Shown here: positions 1 to 8,786 of the stretch, piece by piece
Layout: the number at the start of each line of letters is the position of its first letter
Numbering within the stretch: the first letter of the stretch is position 1
Assembly: GCF_024347415.1 (NCBI RefSeq)
Contig: NZ_AP025477.1
Span: 1,488,001-1,552,000, forward strand
DNA: 64,000 nt
Source of the DNA: Vibrio crassostreae
GTDB lineage: Bacteria; Pseudomonadota; Gammaproteobacteria; Enterobacterales; Vibrionaceae
Direction of reading: 5' to 3'
Program-made: the position numbers and the translations under genes
The notes under the pieces: generated by a model
Database searches by the model: none
Told to the model about the DNA's origin: nothing
Seen by the model: the letters and a program-made list of their open reading frames with translations, nothing else

Positions 1-1078
1 ACGCGTATAAGTAGCCATTAATTGGCTCTGCAGCGTTCGGGAATACCTTGTTCGTATTCTCGTTGTACTCGACATGTTCTTGAATGGCGGCATTGTGTAA
101 ATGCACATTCAAATGCGTGTTTACCGCTGCGCCAATTGGCGTCATATCTGGTGGGCAATGCCATGCAATACGAACACCGAAGTTCTGACATAGATGACCT
201 AGTTTCAGAGCTGGCGTAATACCACCGATTTGTGAAACATGACAACGGATGAAGTCGATTCGACGATTCGCGATTAGAGACTTCCACTCTTCAGGGTTAT
301 TAAATAACTCACCTAAGCCCAATGATACTGAGCTCTGGCTACGAATATTGTCTAGCCACTCTGTTTGATTTGGCGGCAGAATATCTTCAATAAAGTAAGG
401 CTTATATTGCTCGACTTCTTTGGCAAATTGTATCGCTTGGTTCGGGAATAGGCGCTCATGAACATCATGAAGAATATGGAATTGGTTACCATATTTCTCT
501 CTCAGCGACTTAAACATCGTTAGAGTATTGTCCATGTACTGATCTTGGTCGTAATACGAGCCTTCAGTCGGGTTTTGAGTGGTATGCAAATCGGTTGGAA
601 CGCCGCCATAGAAACCAAGCTGACAACGAATGTGCTTGTAGCCTTTGTCTAGGAAAGATTCCACCAGCTCATAAATACCTTCCATTGTGTCGCTAGTCGC
701 GTGTGTGTATACAGGAATAGCATCACGAGACTTCCCACCAAATAACTGGTGTAACGGCATACCCGCCAATTTGGCTTTAATATCCCACAGTGCCATATCA
801 ACACCGGAAATTGCATTATTGATAACAGGGCCATTTCGCCAATAAGCGTTGACCATCATCATTTGCCATAAGTCTTCAATATTGTTGGCATTTTTACCAA
901 TAAGAATAGGTTTTAAATATTCATCGACCATTGTTTTTACAGCAAGCGGTCTTTGTTGGAATGTCGCACAGCCAAAGCCAGTCACACCTTCATTCGTTTC
1001 CACGACAACGGTAATGAGATTGTGCCTGTCTGGTTTAGTAATAATACAATGGATATCAGATATAATAGTTTCTTTCAC
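1..1078 (-). CDS. Mannonate/gluconate dehydratase-type enolase superfamily enzyme (3' end cut off by window)
   Basis: Reading the minus strand from a GTG at 1078 gives 359 residues still open at the window edge; the family is usually about 400, so some 40 C-terminal residues are missing. An AGG lies about 8 bases before the GTG and an in-frame TAG lies further upstream. The protein has the enolase-superfamily barrel signature of the mannonate dehydratase (ManD/RspA) subgroup: HDVHE (first metal Asp and base His), FIEDILPP (metal Glu), LGLGELF (metal Glu) and a WHCPPD segment near the end with the barrel His. Family members dehydrate D-mannonate or D-gluconate to 2-keto-3-deoxygluconate, which matches the divergent KDG kinase and KDPG aldolase. 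From memory of the subgroup, a Pro rather than Ala in this last segment goes with low-efficiency enzymes, so the true substrate may be another sugar acid. Confidence 0.88.
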   Translation of the reverse strand, partial: MKETIISDIHCIITKPDRHNLITVVVETNEGVTGFGCATFQQRPLAVKTMVDEYLKPILIGKNANNIEDLWQMMMVNAYWRNGPVINNAISGVDMALWDIKAKLAGMPLHQLFGGKSRDAIPVYTHATSDTMEGIYELVESFLDKGYKHIRCQLGFYGGVPTDLHTTQNPTEGSYYDQDQYMDNTLTMFKSLREKYGNQFHILHDVHERLFPNQAIQFAKEVEQYKPYFIEDILPPNQTEWLDNIRSQSSVSLGLGELFNNPEEWKSLIANRRIDFIRCHVSQIGGITPALKLGHLCQNFGVRIAWHCPPDMTPIGAAVNTHLNVHLHNAAIQEHVEYNENTNKVFPNAAEPINGYLYA

Positions 1079-1163
1079 AATTAAATAACCTAAACTTAAG
1101 TCAACTCCTATTATCTAACCGCTTTAAAAATCACATTTCAAGCGCTAATTTTCGCCTAAAAAT

Positions 1164-1210
1164 AATTGGTACGTTAAGTGTTTTTTTTTGATAAACAAAA
1201 CATACCAATT
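1164..1210. promoter_or_regulatory. Candidate UxuR/ExuR-type operator half-sites
   Basis: AATTGGTA (1164-1171) and its exact reverse complement TACCAATT (1203-1210) flank a T-rich spacer in the divergent promoter region. These match the half-sites I recall for GntR/FadR-family hexuronate regulators of the UxuR/ExuR type. The wide spacing is unusual and each half-site may belong to its own imperfect operator. No such regulator is encoded in the window. Confidence 0.4.
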
Positions 1211-1246
1211 GGCCAAAAACGCTGAAAAATTAATTTTTCAGATTTT

Positions 1247-1268
1247 AAATGTGATTGAGATCTCTTTT
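1247..1268. promoter_or_regulatory. Candidate CRP-cAMP binding site
   Basis: The 22 bases match the CRP consensus at about 18 positions: AAATGTGAT on the left arm, GATC in the centre-right and a degraded right arm ending TTTT. It lies 72 bases before the PTS gene and between the divergent promoters, as expected for catabolite-controlled sugar-acid genes. A further half-site (AAATCACATTT, near 1128-1138) lies closer to the dehydratase gene. Confidence 0.5.
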
Positions 1269-1339
1269 TACTCCGTTGGATTTAAATTGGTTGTCGTTAT
1301 GATTTCTCGAGTTAAATATATTCCAATAACAGGTGTAGT

Positions 1340-2773
1340 ATGCAAATGGTAGAAAAGAGTGATGCCGTTATTAATAATTCGAAGTCATCATCGAAGAAGA
1401 AAAGTTTCAAAGAAAATATACAGTTATTAATCACTGCACTTGGTGGTGAAGACAATATCGTGAGTATCACGCACTGTATGACAAGGCTGAGATTCAAATT
1501 ATCAGACGAGTCACTGGTAGACGAAGAAGCGATCAAGCAGATCGCAGATGTGAAAGGTGTGGTACTTCAACAAGGTCAAACTCAAGTCATCATCGGTGTT
1601 GAGGTAGAGAAGTGGTTCAACGCGCTATCAAACACTCAACAAGCTGACGCTAATCCGGCTGATGAGCTAGAGAAAGGCAAGCTGTTCCAAGGCGTGATGC
1701 GCATTGTCGCAGGCATCTTTGGTCCAGTTGTACCCGCAATCGCTGGCGCTGGTATGTTGATGGGCCTGTTGTCTGGCCTTATTGCAACCAATGTTATCTC
1801 TGAAACCTCAGACACGGTTTACTTCTTCCGTTCTATCTCTGTTGCTGTGTTCTTCTTCTTACCTATGTTGGTTTCTTTCTCTGCAGCCAAGGTCTTTAAA
1901 GTAAATGAGTACATAGCTCTTGCTGTTTCGTCTGCAATGCTAGCACCCAAGCTAGTAGATAAAGCGGCGATGCTAAAAGATGCTGGCGCTGCACCTGAGC
2001 TGACGGTTCTTGGCGTAGTTCCGATTGAACTGCTCAACTACGGCGGTGCTATCGTACCAGCTATTCTCGCTATCTGGTTATTGTCTAAAGTGACTCCGTT
2101 AGTTGACCGTCTAGTACCTTCTTCTGCAAAACCAGTATTTACGCCACTGCTTGCCTTTACGGTGACTTCAACCATCACACTTTCATTTGTTGGCCCTGCT
2201 GGTATCTGGCTAAGTAATGGCGCAGGTTGGGTAATGAGTTCACTACTGGAAATATCTCCGACGTTAACAGGCTTTGTTTTCGGTCTGACTCGCCCGATTA
2301 CCATCGTATTTGGTATTCACCACAGCATGACACCAATCAGCCTGAACAACTTTGCACTGTATGGTAAGGATCTACTTATGCCGATCATGTGTTTGGGTAA
2401 CATGGCAATTGCTGGTGCGACAATGGCAATCTGGCACAAGCAACGCAAGACAGTTTCTAAAGAGCAATCTTCAATCACGATGGGCTCAAGCGTTACCGCT
2501 ATCTTAGGCATCACGGAACCAGCTCTATTTGGTGTCCTAACGAAATACACCAAAGCGATGATGACCGCGAGTCTAGCAGCAGGTGTGTTCGGTGCTATCT
2601 CGGTAACGATCGATACCCATTTAACCAGCTACATTCTTTCTTCTGTATTCAGCTTACCGGCTTACCTTGCAGGCGGTACGCAAAACTTCATTCAAGCACT
2701 AATGGGCGTGGTTGGTGTGTTCGCACTGTCTTATGTTCTAACGCTGTTGTTCGTGAAACTAGACAACAAGTAA
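1340..2773 (+). CDS. PTS EIIBC permease, glucose/beta-glucoside-like family
   Basis: 477 residues. An EIIB domain (about residues 23-105) carries the phosphorylated Cys46 in ITHCMTRLRF. A multi-span EIIC follows (about 115-475) with the family motifs GIHHSMTPI and GITEPALFG. There is no EIIA domain, so the phosphate probably comes from a separate EIIA such as Crr. The N-terminus has an unusual Ser/Lys-rich stretch (residues 14-22). The start is supported by AGGTG 4 bases upstream. The gene heads an apparent operon with KDG kinase and KDPG aldolase and diverges from a sugar-acid dehydratase, so its substrate is probably a hexonate, hexuronate or related compound; that is inferred from context only. 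Confidence 0.85.
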   Translation: MQMVEKSDAVINNSKSSSKKKSFKENIQLLITALGGEDNIVSITHCMTRLRFKLSDESLVDEEAIKQIADVKGVVLQQGQTQVIIGVEVEKWFNALSNTQQADANPADELEKGKLFQGVMRIVAGIFGPVVPAIAGAGMLMGLLSGLIATNVISETSDTVYFFRSISVAVFFFLPMLVSFSAAKVFKVNEYIALAVSSAMLAPKLVDKAAMLKDAGAAPELTVLGVVPIELLNYGGAIVPAILAIWLLSKVTPLVDRLVPSSAKPVFTPLLAFTVTSTITLSFVGPAGIWLSNGAGWVMSSLLEISPTLTGFVFGLTRPITIVFGIHHSMTPISLNNFALYGKDLLMPIMCLGNMAIAGATMAIWHKQRKTVSKEQSSITMGSSVTAILGITEPALFGVLTKYTKAMMTASLAAGVFGAISVTIDTHLTSYILSSVFSLPAYLAGGTQNFIQALMGVVGVFALSYVLTLLFVKLDNK

Positions 2774-2804
2774 GACCTCCTCTCAAGCTATTGGGAAAAG
2801 AATC

Positions 2805-2833
2805 AACGTGGCCACTTTCCTTGTAGCCACGTT
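2805..2833 (+). promoter_or_regulatory. Intercistronic hairpin between PTS permease and KDG kinase
   Basis: AACGTGGC (2805-2812) pairs with GCCACGTT (2826-2833) across a 13-base loop. No T-run follows, so it is more likely an mRNA stability or processing element than a full terminator. Confidence 0.4.
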
Positions 2834-2879
2834 CCATCATTTATACCTAGCAATACCAATCTTTCTGTAAGGGCACACT

Positions 2880-3836
2880 ATGAGCCACATTGCGATTATC
2901 GGCGAGTGCATGATAGAACTGAACGGCGCTCCATTCGGTTCCATGCAACAGACCTATGGTGGGGATACGCTCAACGCCGCTGTTTATTTGAACCGAAGTG
3001 CCACCAGCTATTCCTGTTCGTCAGATACACCTATGATTCGTACCAGTTATGTCACAGCGCTAGGCTCAGACGCTATCAGTCAGCAGATGCTTAACCGATG
3101 GCAAGATGAAGGGCTATCAGCTGATTTCGTACTGATTGACGAGCAGCGCTCGCCAGGCCTGTACCTGATTCAATTAGACGACGTTGGTGAACGCACATTT
3201 CTGTATTGGCGTAATGACTCCGCTGCTCGCTACATGGTACAGCACCCAGATTTCGACAAAATAACCGCCCAACTTGAAGATGTCGATATGGTGTTTTTGA
3301 GTGGAATCTCTCTGGCGATCTTGCCTCATGGCGATCAGCTAAAGTTGCTCACTATCATTCAAGGCCTACGTGAACGTGGCGTGGCCATCGCCTTTGATAG
3401 TAACTACCGACCAAAGTTGTGGGACTCACAAGACGCAACCAAAGAAGCTTATCAGCTTGCCTATAAAGCGACAGATATCGCCTTGGTCACCTTCGACGAT
3501 GAGCAACTTTTATGGCAAGACGCCCAGCCACAAGACACCATAAAAAGACTGCATGCACTCGGCGTCAAAACTGTTGTTGTAAAGCTTGGTGCTGAAGGCT
3601 GCTTGATCAGCGAAAACCCTGCAAATGAGCCAGTAAAAATCACAACGACACCTGTCGAAACTGTGGTTGATAGCACCTCTGCAGGCGACTCTTTTAACGG
3701 TGGTTTCTTATCTTGTTATCTCTCTGGAGGTTCTGTGTCAGAAGCTTGCCACCAAGGTAATGCATTAGCCAGATTGGTGATTCAACATCATGGCGCAATC
3801 ATCCCAAAATACATCACCGACACTCTTTCAAACTGA
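2880..3836 (+). CDS. kdgK: 2-dehydro-3-deoxygluconokinase (KDG kinase)
   Basis: 318 residues, the usual length for a PfkB/ribokinase-family sugar kinase. It would phosphorylate 2-keto-3-deoxygluconate to KDPG with ATP in the cytoplasm. The N-terminal substrate region shows YGGDTLNAAVYL, and the C-terminal PfkB signature reads DSTSAGDSFNGGFL with the catalytic base at Asp270. It is 15 bases ahead of the KDPG aldolase gene, which supports KDG over other PfkB substrates. The two genes would finish the pathway begun by the divergent dehydratase. Confidence 0.9.
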   Translation: MSHIAIIGECMIELNGAPFGSMQQTYGGDTLNAAVYLNRSATSYSCSSDTPMIRTSYVTALGSDAISQQMLNRWQDEGLSADFVLIDEQRSPGLYLIQLDDVGERTFLYWRNDSAARYMVQHPDFDKITAQLEDVDMVFLSGISLAILPHGDQLKLLTIIQGLRERGVAIAFDSNYRPKLWDSQDATKEAYQLAYKATDIALVTFDDEQLLWQDAQPQDTIKRLHALGVKTVVVKLGAEGCLISENPANEPVKITTTPVETVVDSTSAGDSFNGGFLSCYLSGGSVSEACHQGNALARLVIQHHGAIIPKYITDTLSN

Positions 3837-3851
3837 TATTAAGAAGTACAC

Positions 3852-4481
3852 ATGTCTACAATTAACGAACAGCTAAAAGCACTTAAAGTTATCCCTGTTA
3901 TCGCCATTGATAACGCAGAGGATATTATCCCTCTAGGCAAAGTATTGGCTGAGAATGGGCTTCCAGCGGCTGAAATTACGTTCCGTTCAGACTCCGCTGT
4001 TGAAGCTATCCGACTTCTACGAGAAGCTCAGCCTAACATGCTGATTGGTGCCGGAACGATTTTGAACCGTGAGCAAGCACTCGCAGCAAAAGAAGCGGGC
4101 GCAACGTTTGTGGTATCACCAGGATTCAATCCAAACACAGTTAAAGCATGCCAGGAAATCGGTATCGATATCATTCCAGGTGTGAACAATCCAAGCACCG
4201 TTGAAGCGGCACTTGAGATGGGACTAACGACTCTCAAGTTTTTCCCTGCCGAAGCTTCAGGTGGAATCAGCATGGTTAAGTCACTCGTTGGTCCATACGG
4301 CGATATTCGGCTAATGCCTACAGGCGGTATCACGCCATCAAACATCGATAGCTACTTAGCAGTGTCTCAAGTATTAGCCTGCGGTGGTACGTGGATGGTC
4401 GACAAGAAACTCGTTGAAAATGGAGAATGGGACGAAATTGCCCGCCTAACACGCGAGATTGTTGAACAAGTGAATCGCTAA
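3852..4481 (+). CDS. eda: KDPG aldolase (2-dehydro-3-deoxy-phosphogluconate aldolase)
   Basis: 209 residues, class I aldolase of the Eda family, splitting KDPG into pyruvate and glyceraldehyde 3-phosphate. Visible motifs are AEITFRSD (active-site Glu), GAGTILN, and TTLKFFPAE carrying the Schiff-base Lys129; the phosphate loop MPTGGITP follows. It is the last gene of the PTS-kdgK-eda unit and ends before a strong bidirectional terminator. A second eda copy usually exists elsewhere in Vibrio; this one looks dedicated to the local pathway. Confidence 0.93.
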   Translation: MSTINEQLKALKVIPVIAIDNAEDIIPLGKVLAENGLPAAEITFRSDSAVEAIRLLREAQPNMLIGAGTILNREQALAAKEAGATFVVSPGFNPNTVKACQEIGIDIIPGVNNPSTVEAALEMGLTTLKFFPAEASGGISMVKSLVGPYGDIRLMPTGGITPSNIDSYLAVSQVLACGGTWMVDKKLVENGEWDEIARLTREIVEQVNR

Positions 4482-4540
4482 GCAAACTAATCCAAGCCAG
4501 CCAAACTGTTCACCAATTTGAGAACACCTTAGATACAAAA

Positions 4541-4571
4541 AGAGCGAGAAGTTAGCCTCTCGCTCTTTTTT
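4541..4571. terminator. Bidirectional rho-independent terminator
   Basis: AGAGCGAGA and TCTCGCTCT form a 9-bp stem around an 8-base loop, with a T-run on the plus side and an A-run (T-run on minus) before it. It separates eda from the convergent M20 gene. Confidence 0.9.
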
Positions 4572-4579
4572 TCATCAAC

Positions 4580-5731
4580 TTACTGTGACAATTGTTGTTC
4601 TACCAAAGTCTTCCAGAATCCGACACCATGCTCCAGAATATTATCGTTGAAATCGTAGTGTGGGTTATGGAGCGCAGTGCCTCCACATTCACCAACACCA
4701 TTCCCAACTAGCATATAGCACCCTTTTACTTCGCGTAACATGAACGAGAAATCCTCACTAATGGTGAAGCGTTCACAAGCTCCATTCACATTCTCTTCAC
4801 CAACAACCGCTTGTGCTGCTTTCACTGCATGAGCCGTCTCTTCAGGCGTGTTAATCGTTGATAAGAAGCTGTTGTTGAAGTGGTATTGATAATCAACACC
4901 TGCCGACATGCACTGGCCAGCGACGACACGCTCAATCGCTTTCTCAATTTTATGCAATGCTTGATCGGTAAAGCTGCGAGTGTCACCAGAAATAGTCACT
5001 TGCGAAGGAATCACATTCACGGTGCCATTAGTAACAAAATTAGTCACCGAGATAACCGCCGTCTCATCAATGGCGCTCAAATTACGCGAAACGATGGTTT
5101 GCAGTGCTGTGACCACCTGAGATCCAACAACAATCGGGTCGGTTCCCATGTGTGGCATCGCCGCGTGACCGCCCGTCGCTTTGATCACAATCTCAAAACT
5201 GCTTTCACTTGCCATAAGCGAGCTTGGACGAGTCACAAATTTACCTTCTGGGATACCCGGTAAGTTATGCATCGCGTAAATCGCATCCATATTCCAACGA
5301 GTGAACAGGCCATCAGCGATCATCGCTTTCGCTCCTGTGCCTCGCTCTTCATCTGGTTGGAAAATGAAGTACACAGTGCCATCGAATTGCTTACTGGTTG
5401 CTAACTCTTGCGCCGCACCCAGTAGCATCGCGGTATGGCCATCATGTCCACAAGCGTGCATCGCTCCTTCATGTTTTGAAGCGTGACAAAAAGTGTTCTG
5501 TTCATGAATGCGCAGCGCATCCATATCCGCACGTAGACCAATCGAGCGATCGCTTGTGCCATTTTTCAGAATTCCAAGCACACCTGTTCCGCCAATACCA
5601 CGGTGAACTTCAATGCCGAACTCTTCGAGCTTGTTCGCTACAAATTCAGATGTTATGAACTCTTCAGTACCGAACTCTGGGTACTGATGTAAATGGCGGC
5701 GCCATTCTGTAACGTTGGCAATGTTAGTCAT
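4580..5731 (-). CDS. M20-family amidohydrolase / aminoacylase
   Basis: 383 residues, the usual length of the hippurate hydrolase/IAA-amino acid hydrolase branch of M20. Metal-site motifs are visible: GLRADMDAL, HACGHDGHTAMLLGAA (Cys-Gly-His-Asp), and DEERGTGA with the acidic pair; a dimerisation insert follows. Such enzymes remove acyl groups from N-acylated amino acids or split small amides. A GGAG lies 5 bases before the ATG. It is the last gene of a six-gene minus-strand operon (M24 peptidase, racemase-fold enzyme, three DMT permeases, this gene) opposite a diaminopropionate ammonia-lyase, so it may release a diamino acid from an acylated precursor (inference). Confidence 0.85.
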   Translation of the reverse strand: MTNIANVTEWRRHLHQYPEFGTEEFITSEFVANKLEEFGIEVHRGIGGTGVLGILKNGTSDRSIGLRADMDALRIHEQNTFCHASKHEGAMHACGHDGHTAMLLGAAQELATSKQFDGTVYFIFQPDEERGTGAKAMIADGLFTRWNMDAIYAMHNLPGIPEGKFVTRPSSLMASESSFEIVIKATGGHAAMPHMGTDPIVVGSQVVTALQTIVSRNLSAIDETAVISVTNFVTNGTVNVIPSQVTISGDTRSFTDQALHKIEKAIERVVAGQCMSAGVDYQYHFNNSFLSTINTPEETAHAVKAAQAVVGEENVNGACERFTISEDFSFMLREVKGCYMLVGNGVGECGGTALHNPHYDFNDNILEHGVGFWKTLVEQQLSQ

Positions 5732-5755
5732 GGAAACTCCAATAAATACTTAAAA

Positions 5756-6718
5756 TTAATTTGTTAAAACTGTTTTAGATGTCATCTCGCGGGACTTGTT
5801 GGATGCAGCAAACAGCATCATTGCCACAATAATCAAGCCAACAGCCAGCGCCCTAAAAGGTGTGATGGGTTCTCCAAACACCAAAACAGCGATGAAAAAT
5901 GCAGACATAGGGATCAGATTTAAAGCCATACTGCTGCCTTCAACACCAACACGCTCTATGCCGTATATGTATGCGATGTAGCCCAGCCCTGATACAAAGC
6001 CACCTAGCACGATAATGCAGAGTAACGACCAAGAAGGGCGAATTACCAGTAACAGGCTTGGTACATCAATGCCTGAAACCAGTAAATAAATGAAAAATCC
6101 AACCGCCGCAAAACCAAATTGATAATGCATGGTGCAAGTTGCACCGTATTTTTCTGCAAGCTGAGCGCGCAAATGAGTCACCGACGCAAAGCTCAGCACA
6201 CTCAATAGACAAATCAGGTGCCCGATGTTTACTCCTCTATCTTGAGACGTAAACGGAGGAGCTAGCACTAACATGCTGACGCCAACCAAAGCGATTCCGC
6301 TAGAGACGATTTGCATACGAGTAAATCGAGCGCCGTAAAAAAGCTGACCTATCGCCAAGATAGCAATGGGAACAAGTCCCTGAATAACGCCATTTTCTGA
6401 CAGTGAAATATAGTCCAACGAGAGAAACGAAAGAAAGCTAAACAAACCTTGGCCAACGACACCACATACCAACAACTTGAATAGATCGCTCCGATTATCC
6501 CAACTAAACGCCAACTTCGGTTTGCTTTGAGTTTTCTTGTGGATCATTGCTGAGAAAATCAGGACTAAAGATAAAACAAAGAATGCCATCATGTAGCGTA
6601 GCCACACCAACAATCGCGCATCAATGGTTTGTAATGGCAAGGTAGCTAATGCGCCCTCAGAGCCCCATAACAACCCCACGCCAATCGCTGCCATCCAACC
6701 TTTAGTCACTGATTTCAT
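5756..6718 (-). CDS. DMT-superfamily (EamA-type) permease, copy 1
   Basis: About 320 residues with ten predicted hydrophobic segments and two EamA repeats. A GTG at 6721 directly precedes the ATG at 6718; the ATG gives MKSVTKGW, matching the start of the downstream-order paralogue MSNTTKGW, so I prefer it. It begins within a few bases of the stop of the preceding gene, implying translational coupling. The conserved block LDYISLSENGVIQGL is shared by all three copies. These are inner-membrane carriers for metabolites; import or export cannot be told from sequence. Confidence 0.85.
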   Translation of the reverse strand: MKSVTKGWMAAIGVGLLWGSEGALATLPLQTIDARLLVWLRYMMAFFVLSLVLIFSAMIHKKTQSKPKLAFSWDNRSDLFKLLVCGVVGQGLFSFLSFLSLDYISLSENGVIQGLVPIAILAIGQLFYGARFTRMQIVSSGIALVGVSMLVLAPPFTSQDRGVNIGHLICLLSVLSFASVTHLRAQLAEKYGATCTMHYQFGFAAVGFFIYLLVSGIDVPSLLLVIRPSWSLLCIIVLGGFVSGLGYIAYIYGIERVGVEGSSMALNLIPMSAFFIAVLVFGEPITPFRALAVGLIIVAMMLFAASNKSREMTSKTVLTN

Positions 6719-6721
6719 CAC

Positions 6722-7717
6722 TTAGCTCGCTTCTGGTGTTGCTTTTTTATCGCACGCTAAATTTTCTGAAGATTGTTCTTCCTGCTTTGTCTCAAACTTC
6801 GTGAACACGTAAAGTGCGACCACAATTAATGAAACAACGATGGTTTTGCCCATTGCCATCTGTTCGCCAAGTGTTAAAACCGCCACTAAGTAGCCAACCA
6901 AAGGCATGAGATTTAATGCCATCGTTGCCTTTTCGACACCGATACGCTTGAAAGAATACAATTGAATCAAGTAGCTACCGCCAGAGATACCCGTACCTAA
7001 GAAAATAAGCAAAGCAATTAACAGCGGGCTAGAGAAGATAATGTAAATCTGAGATAGGTCTAAGCCCATGGTCAATACAACGATGATGCCCATTACTGCA
7101 ACTGAGATGTATTGGTAAAGCATAGAAACAACTGAACCGTATTTGTCCGCTAAACTAGCTCGTAAGTGAGCTGTCCACGCTAACGCCAGCATTGAACACG
7201 TCACGTAAACGTAACCTAGTAGTGGCGTACCACCTTCAATGGAGTTTGTCGGACCAACACTCATTGCGTAAATACAAACCGCCGAAGCAATAAAAGCACC
7301 CCACTGAATCTTGTTCATGCGGAAGTTCATAAACATCATGCCAAAGAAAACCGTCGCGAACGGCTGCATGCCTTGAATAACACCGTTTTCAGTCGCACCA
7401 ATGTGAGAAAGAGAAAGGAAGTTGAACAGTGAAAACACCCCTTGTCCAACGATGCCACAAAGCGCAATGCGACCAATATCTTTGGTATCGATCTTTAACG
7501 AAGAACCCAAGTCAGCGCTCAAGCTTTTACTACGTGATGTAAAAAAGAAAATGATGGAAAGGCCAATTACCGCAGTAACGTAGCGGAAAAATACCAATGT
7601 CATCGGGTCAACAGCCATAGAGAGCGGCTTAGATACCACCCCAGTTACGCCCCAGATACAGGCAACAGCAATGGCAGCAGTCCATCCTAAAAATGTGTCT
7701 CTGTTTGTTGTGTTCAT
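6722..7717 (-). CDS. DMT-superfamily (EamA-type) permease, copy 2
   Basis: About 331 residues, two EamA repeats. I chose the ATG at 7717 over the one at 7732 because GGAAG lies 8 bases before it and because the resulting N-terminus (MNTTNRDTFLGW) aligns with the other two copies. The conserved block here reads LSHIGATENGVIQGM. The C-terminus has an extra charged tail (residues about 305-331) that the paralogues lack. It sits between copies 1 and 3. Confidence 0.85.
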   Translation of the reverse strand: MNTTNRDTFLGWTAAIAVACIWGVTGVVSKPLSMAVDPMTLVFFRYVTAVIGLSIIFFFTSRSKSLSADLGSSLKIDTKDIGRIALCGIVGQGVFSLFNFLSLSHIGATENGVIQGMQPFATVFFGMMFMNFRMNKIQWGAFIASAVCIYAMSVGPTNSIEGGTPLLGYVYVTCSMLALAWTAHLRASLADKYGSVVSMLYQYISVAVMGIIVVLTMGLDLSQIYIIFSSPLLIALLIFLGTGISGGSYLIQLYSFKRIGVEKATMALNLMPLVGYLVAVLTLGEQMAMGKTIVVSLIVVALYVFTKFETKQEEQSSENLACDKKATPEAS

Positions 7718-7746
7718 CTGTCTATCTTCCATAATTTTTAGGTAAC

Positions 7747-7764
7747 GGCGGTGCGCACACCGCC
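7747..7764. promoter_or_regulatory. Intercistronic hairpin between DMT copies 3 and 2
   Basis: GGCGGTG and CACCGCC form a 7-bp GC-rich stem with a 4-base loop. No T-run follows on the transcribed strand, so it probably affects mRNA stability or stoichiometry rather than ending transcription. Confidence 0.45.
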
Positions 7765-7797
7765 TTATTACTCATAATTTTATTTAGTGGTTTTTCG

Positions 7798-8760
7798 CTA
7801 GTTAACGTCTGTCGCCGTTTTCAGCTGAGGCGCTTTTTTCTTCGCCTTACCAAACTTCATGAACAACATCATTGAGCCAATAACGACTGCAATCGCTAGT
7901 AGTCGCATTGGCGTTACCGCTTCACCGAGAGCAAACACAGCCAGGACGAAAGAAGACAGAGGCATCAAGTTAAGTGCCATACCCGTTCCGTCTACGCCAA
8001 CTCGTTCCATTGCATAGATGTAGATTAGGTAGCTGATACCTGAAATACCCACACCCAGAATTGCAATACAAGCAATACGAAGTGGAGAACTGAAAATACC
8101 GAGAGCTGAAGAGAAATCGGCGCCGACAACCAGTAGGTAAAGACCGAAGCCAATTGCCGCAAAAACAAACTGGTGATACATCGTCGCCACTGAACCATAT
8201 TTCTCAGCAAGCTTGGCACGAGCGTAAGCCATCGTAGAGAAGCTCGCGGCACTACCCAGACAGATCAAGTGACCAATGTTAAACCCGCTGCCTTCAACAG
8301 AAGGGTCCATGACCAAAATAGCGACACCAACGAAGGCGCCAACAGCTGCCAAGATTTGTAGTGGTGTAAAACGCTCGCCGTGGCGAAGGAAACCAACACA
8401 CAAAATGATGATTGGGATAAGGCCTTGGATCACGCCGTTTTCTGAAGCAGTAATGTAATCAAGAGATAGGAACGATAGAAAACTGAAAGCACCTTGACCA
8501 ATAATTCCGCAACATGCCGCCCAGAAGATGTCGTGTCGGTTTGCCCAATTAAGTTTAAAATCGACTTTTTTCTGTGGTTTACCCATCGCATTGCTGACTT
8601 GGATAATCACAAACAGCGTAATGAAAGCGACGGTATAGCGAACCCATACCAAGACTTGTGCATCCATTACTTCTAAAATAGGTGTCCCTACGATCCACGG
8701 AATACCCCAAAGCATGCCAATGAAAATGGCAGCTAACCAACCTTTAGTTGTATTACTCAT
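7798..8760 (-). CDS. DMT-superfamily (EamA-type) permease, copy 3
   Basis: 320 residues with ten hydrophobic segments in two EamA repeats and a Lys-rich cytoplasmic tail. AGGAA precedes the ATG. It carries LDYITASENGVIQGL, the same block as copies 1 and 2, and overall looks closer to copy 1 than to copy 2. It is the first of the three in transcription order, after the racemase-fold gene. The three copies point to local gene duplication. Confidence 0.87.
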   Translation of the reverse strand: MSNTTKGWLAAIFIGMLWGIPWIVGTPILEVMDAQVLVWVRYTVAFITLFVIIQVSNAMGKPQKKVDFKLNWANRHDIFWAACCGIIGQGAFSFLSFLSLDYITASENGVIQGLIPIIILCVGFLRHGERFTPLQILAAVGAFVGVAILVMDPSVEGSGFNIGHLICLGSAASFSTMAYARAKLAEKYGSVATMYHQFVFAAIGFGLYLLVVGADFSSALGIFSSPLRIACIAILGVGISGISYLIYIYAMERVGVDGTGMALNLMPLSSFVLAVFALGEAVTPMRLLAIAVVIGSMMLFMKFGKAKKKAPQLKTATDVN

Positions 8761-8786
8761 CTTAAAATTCCTTTATTCATTGGTTG

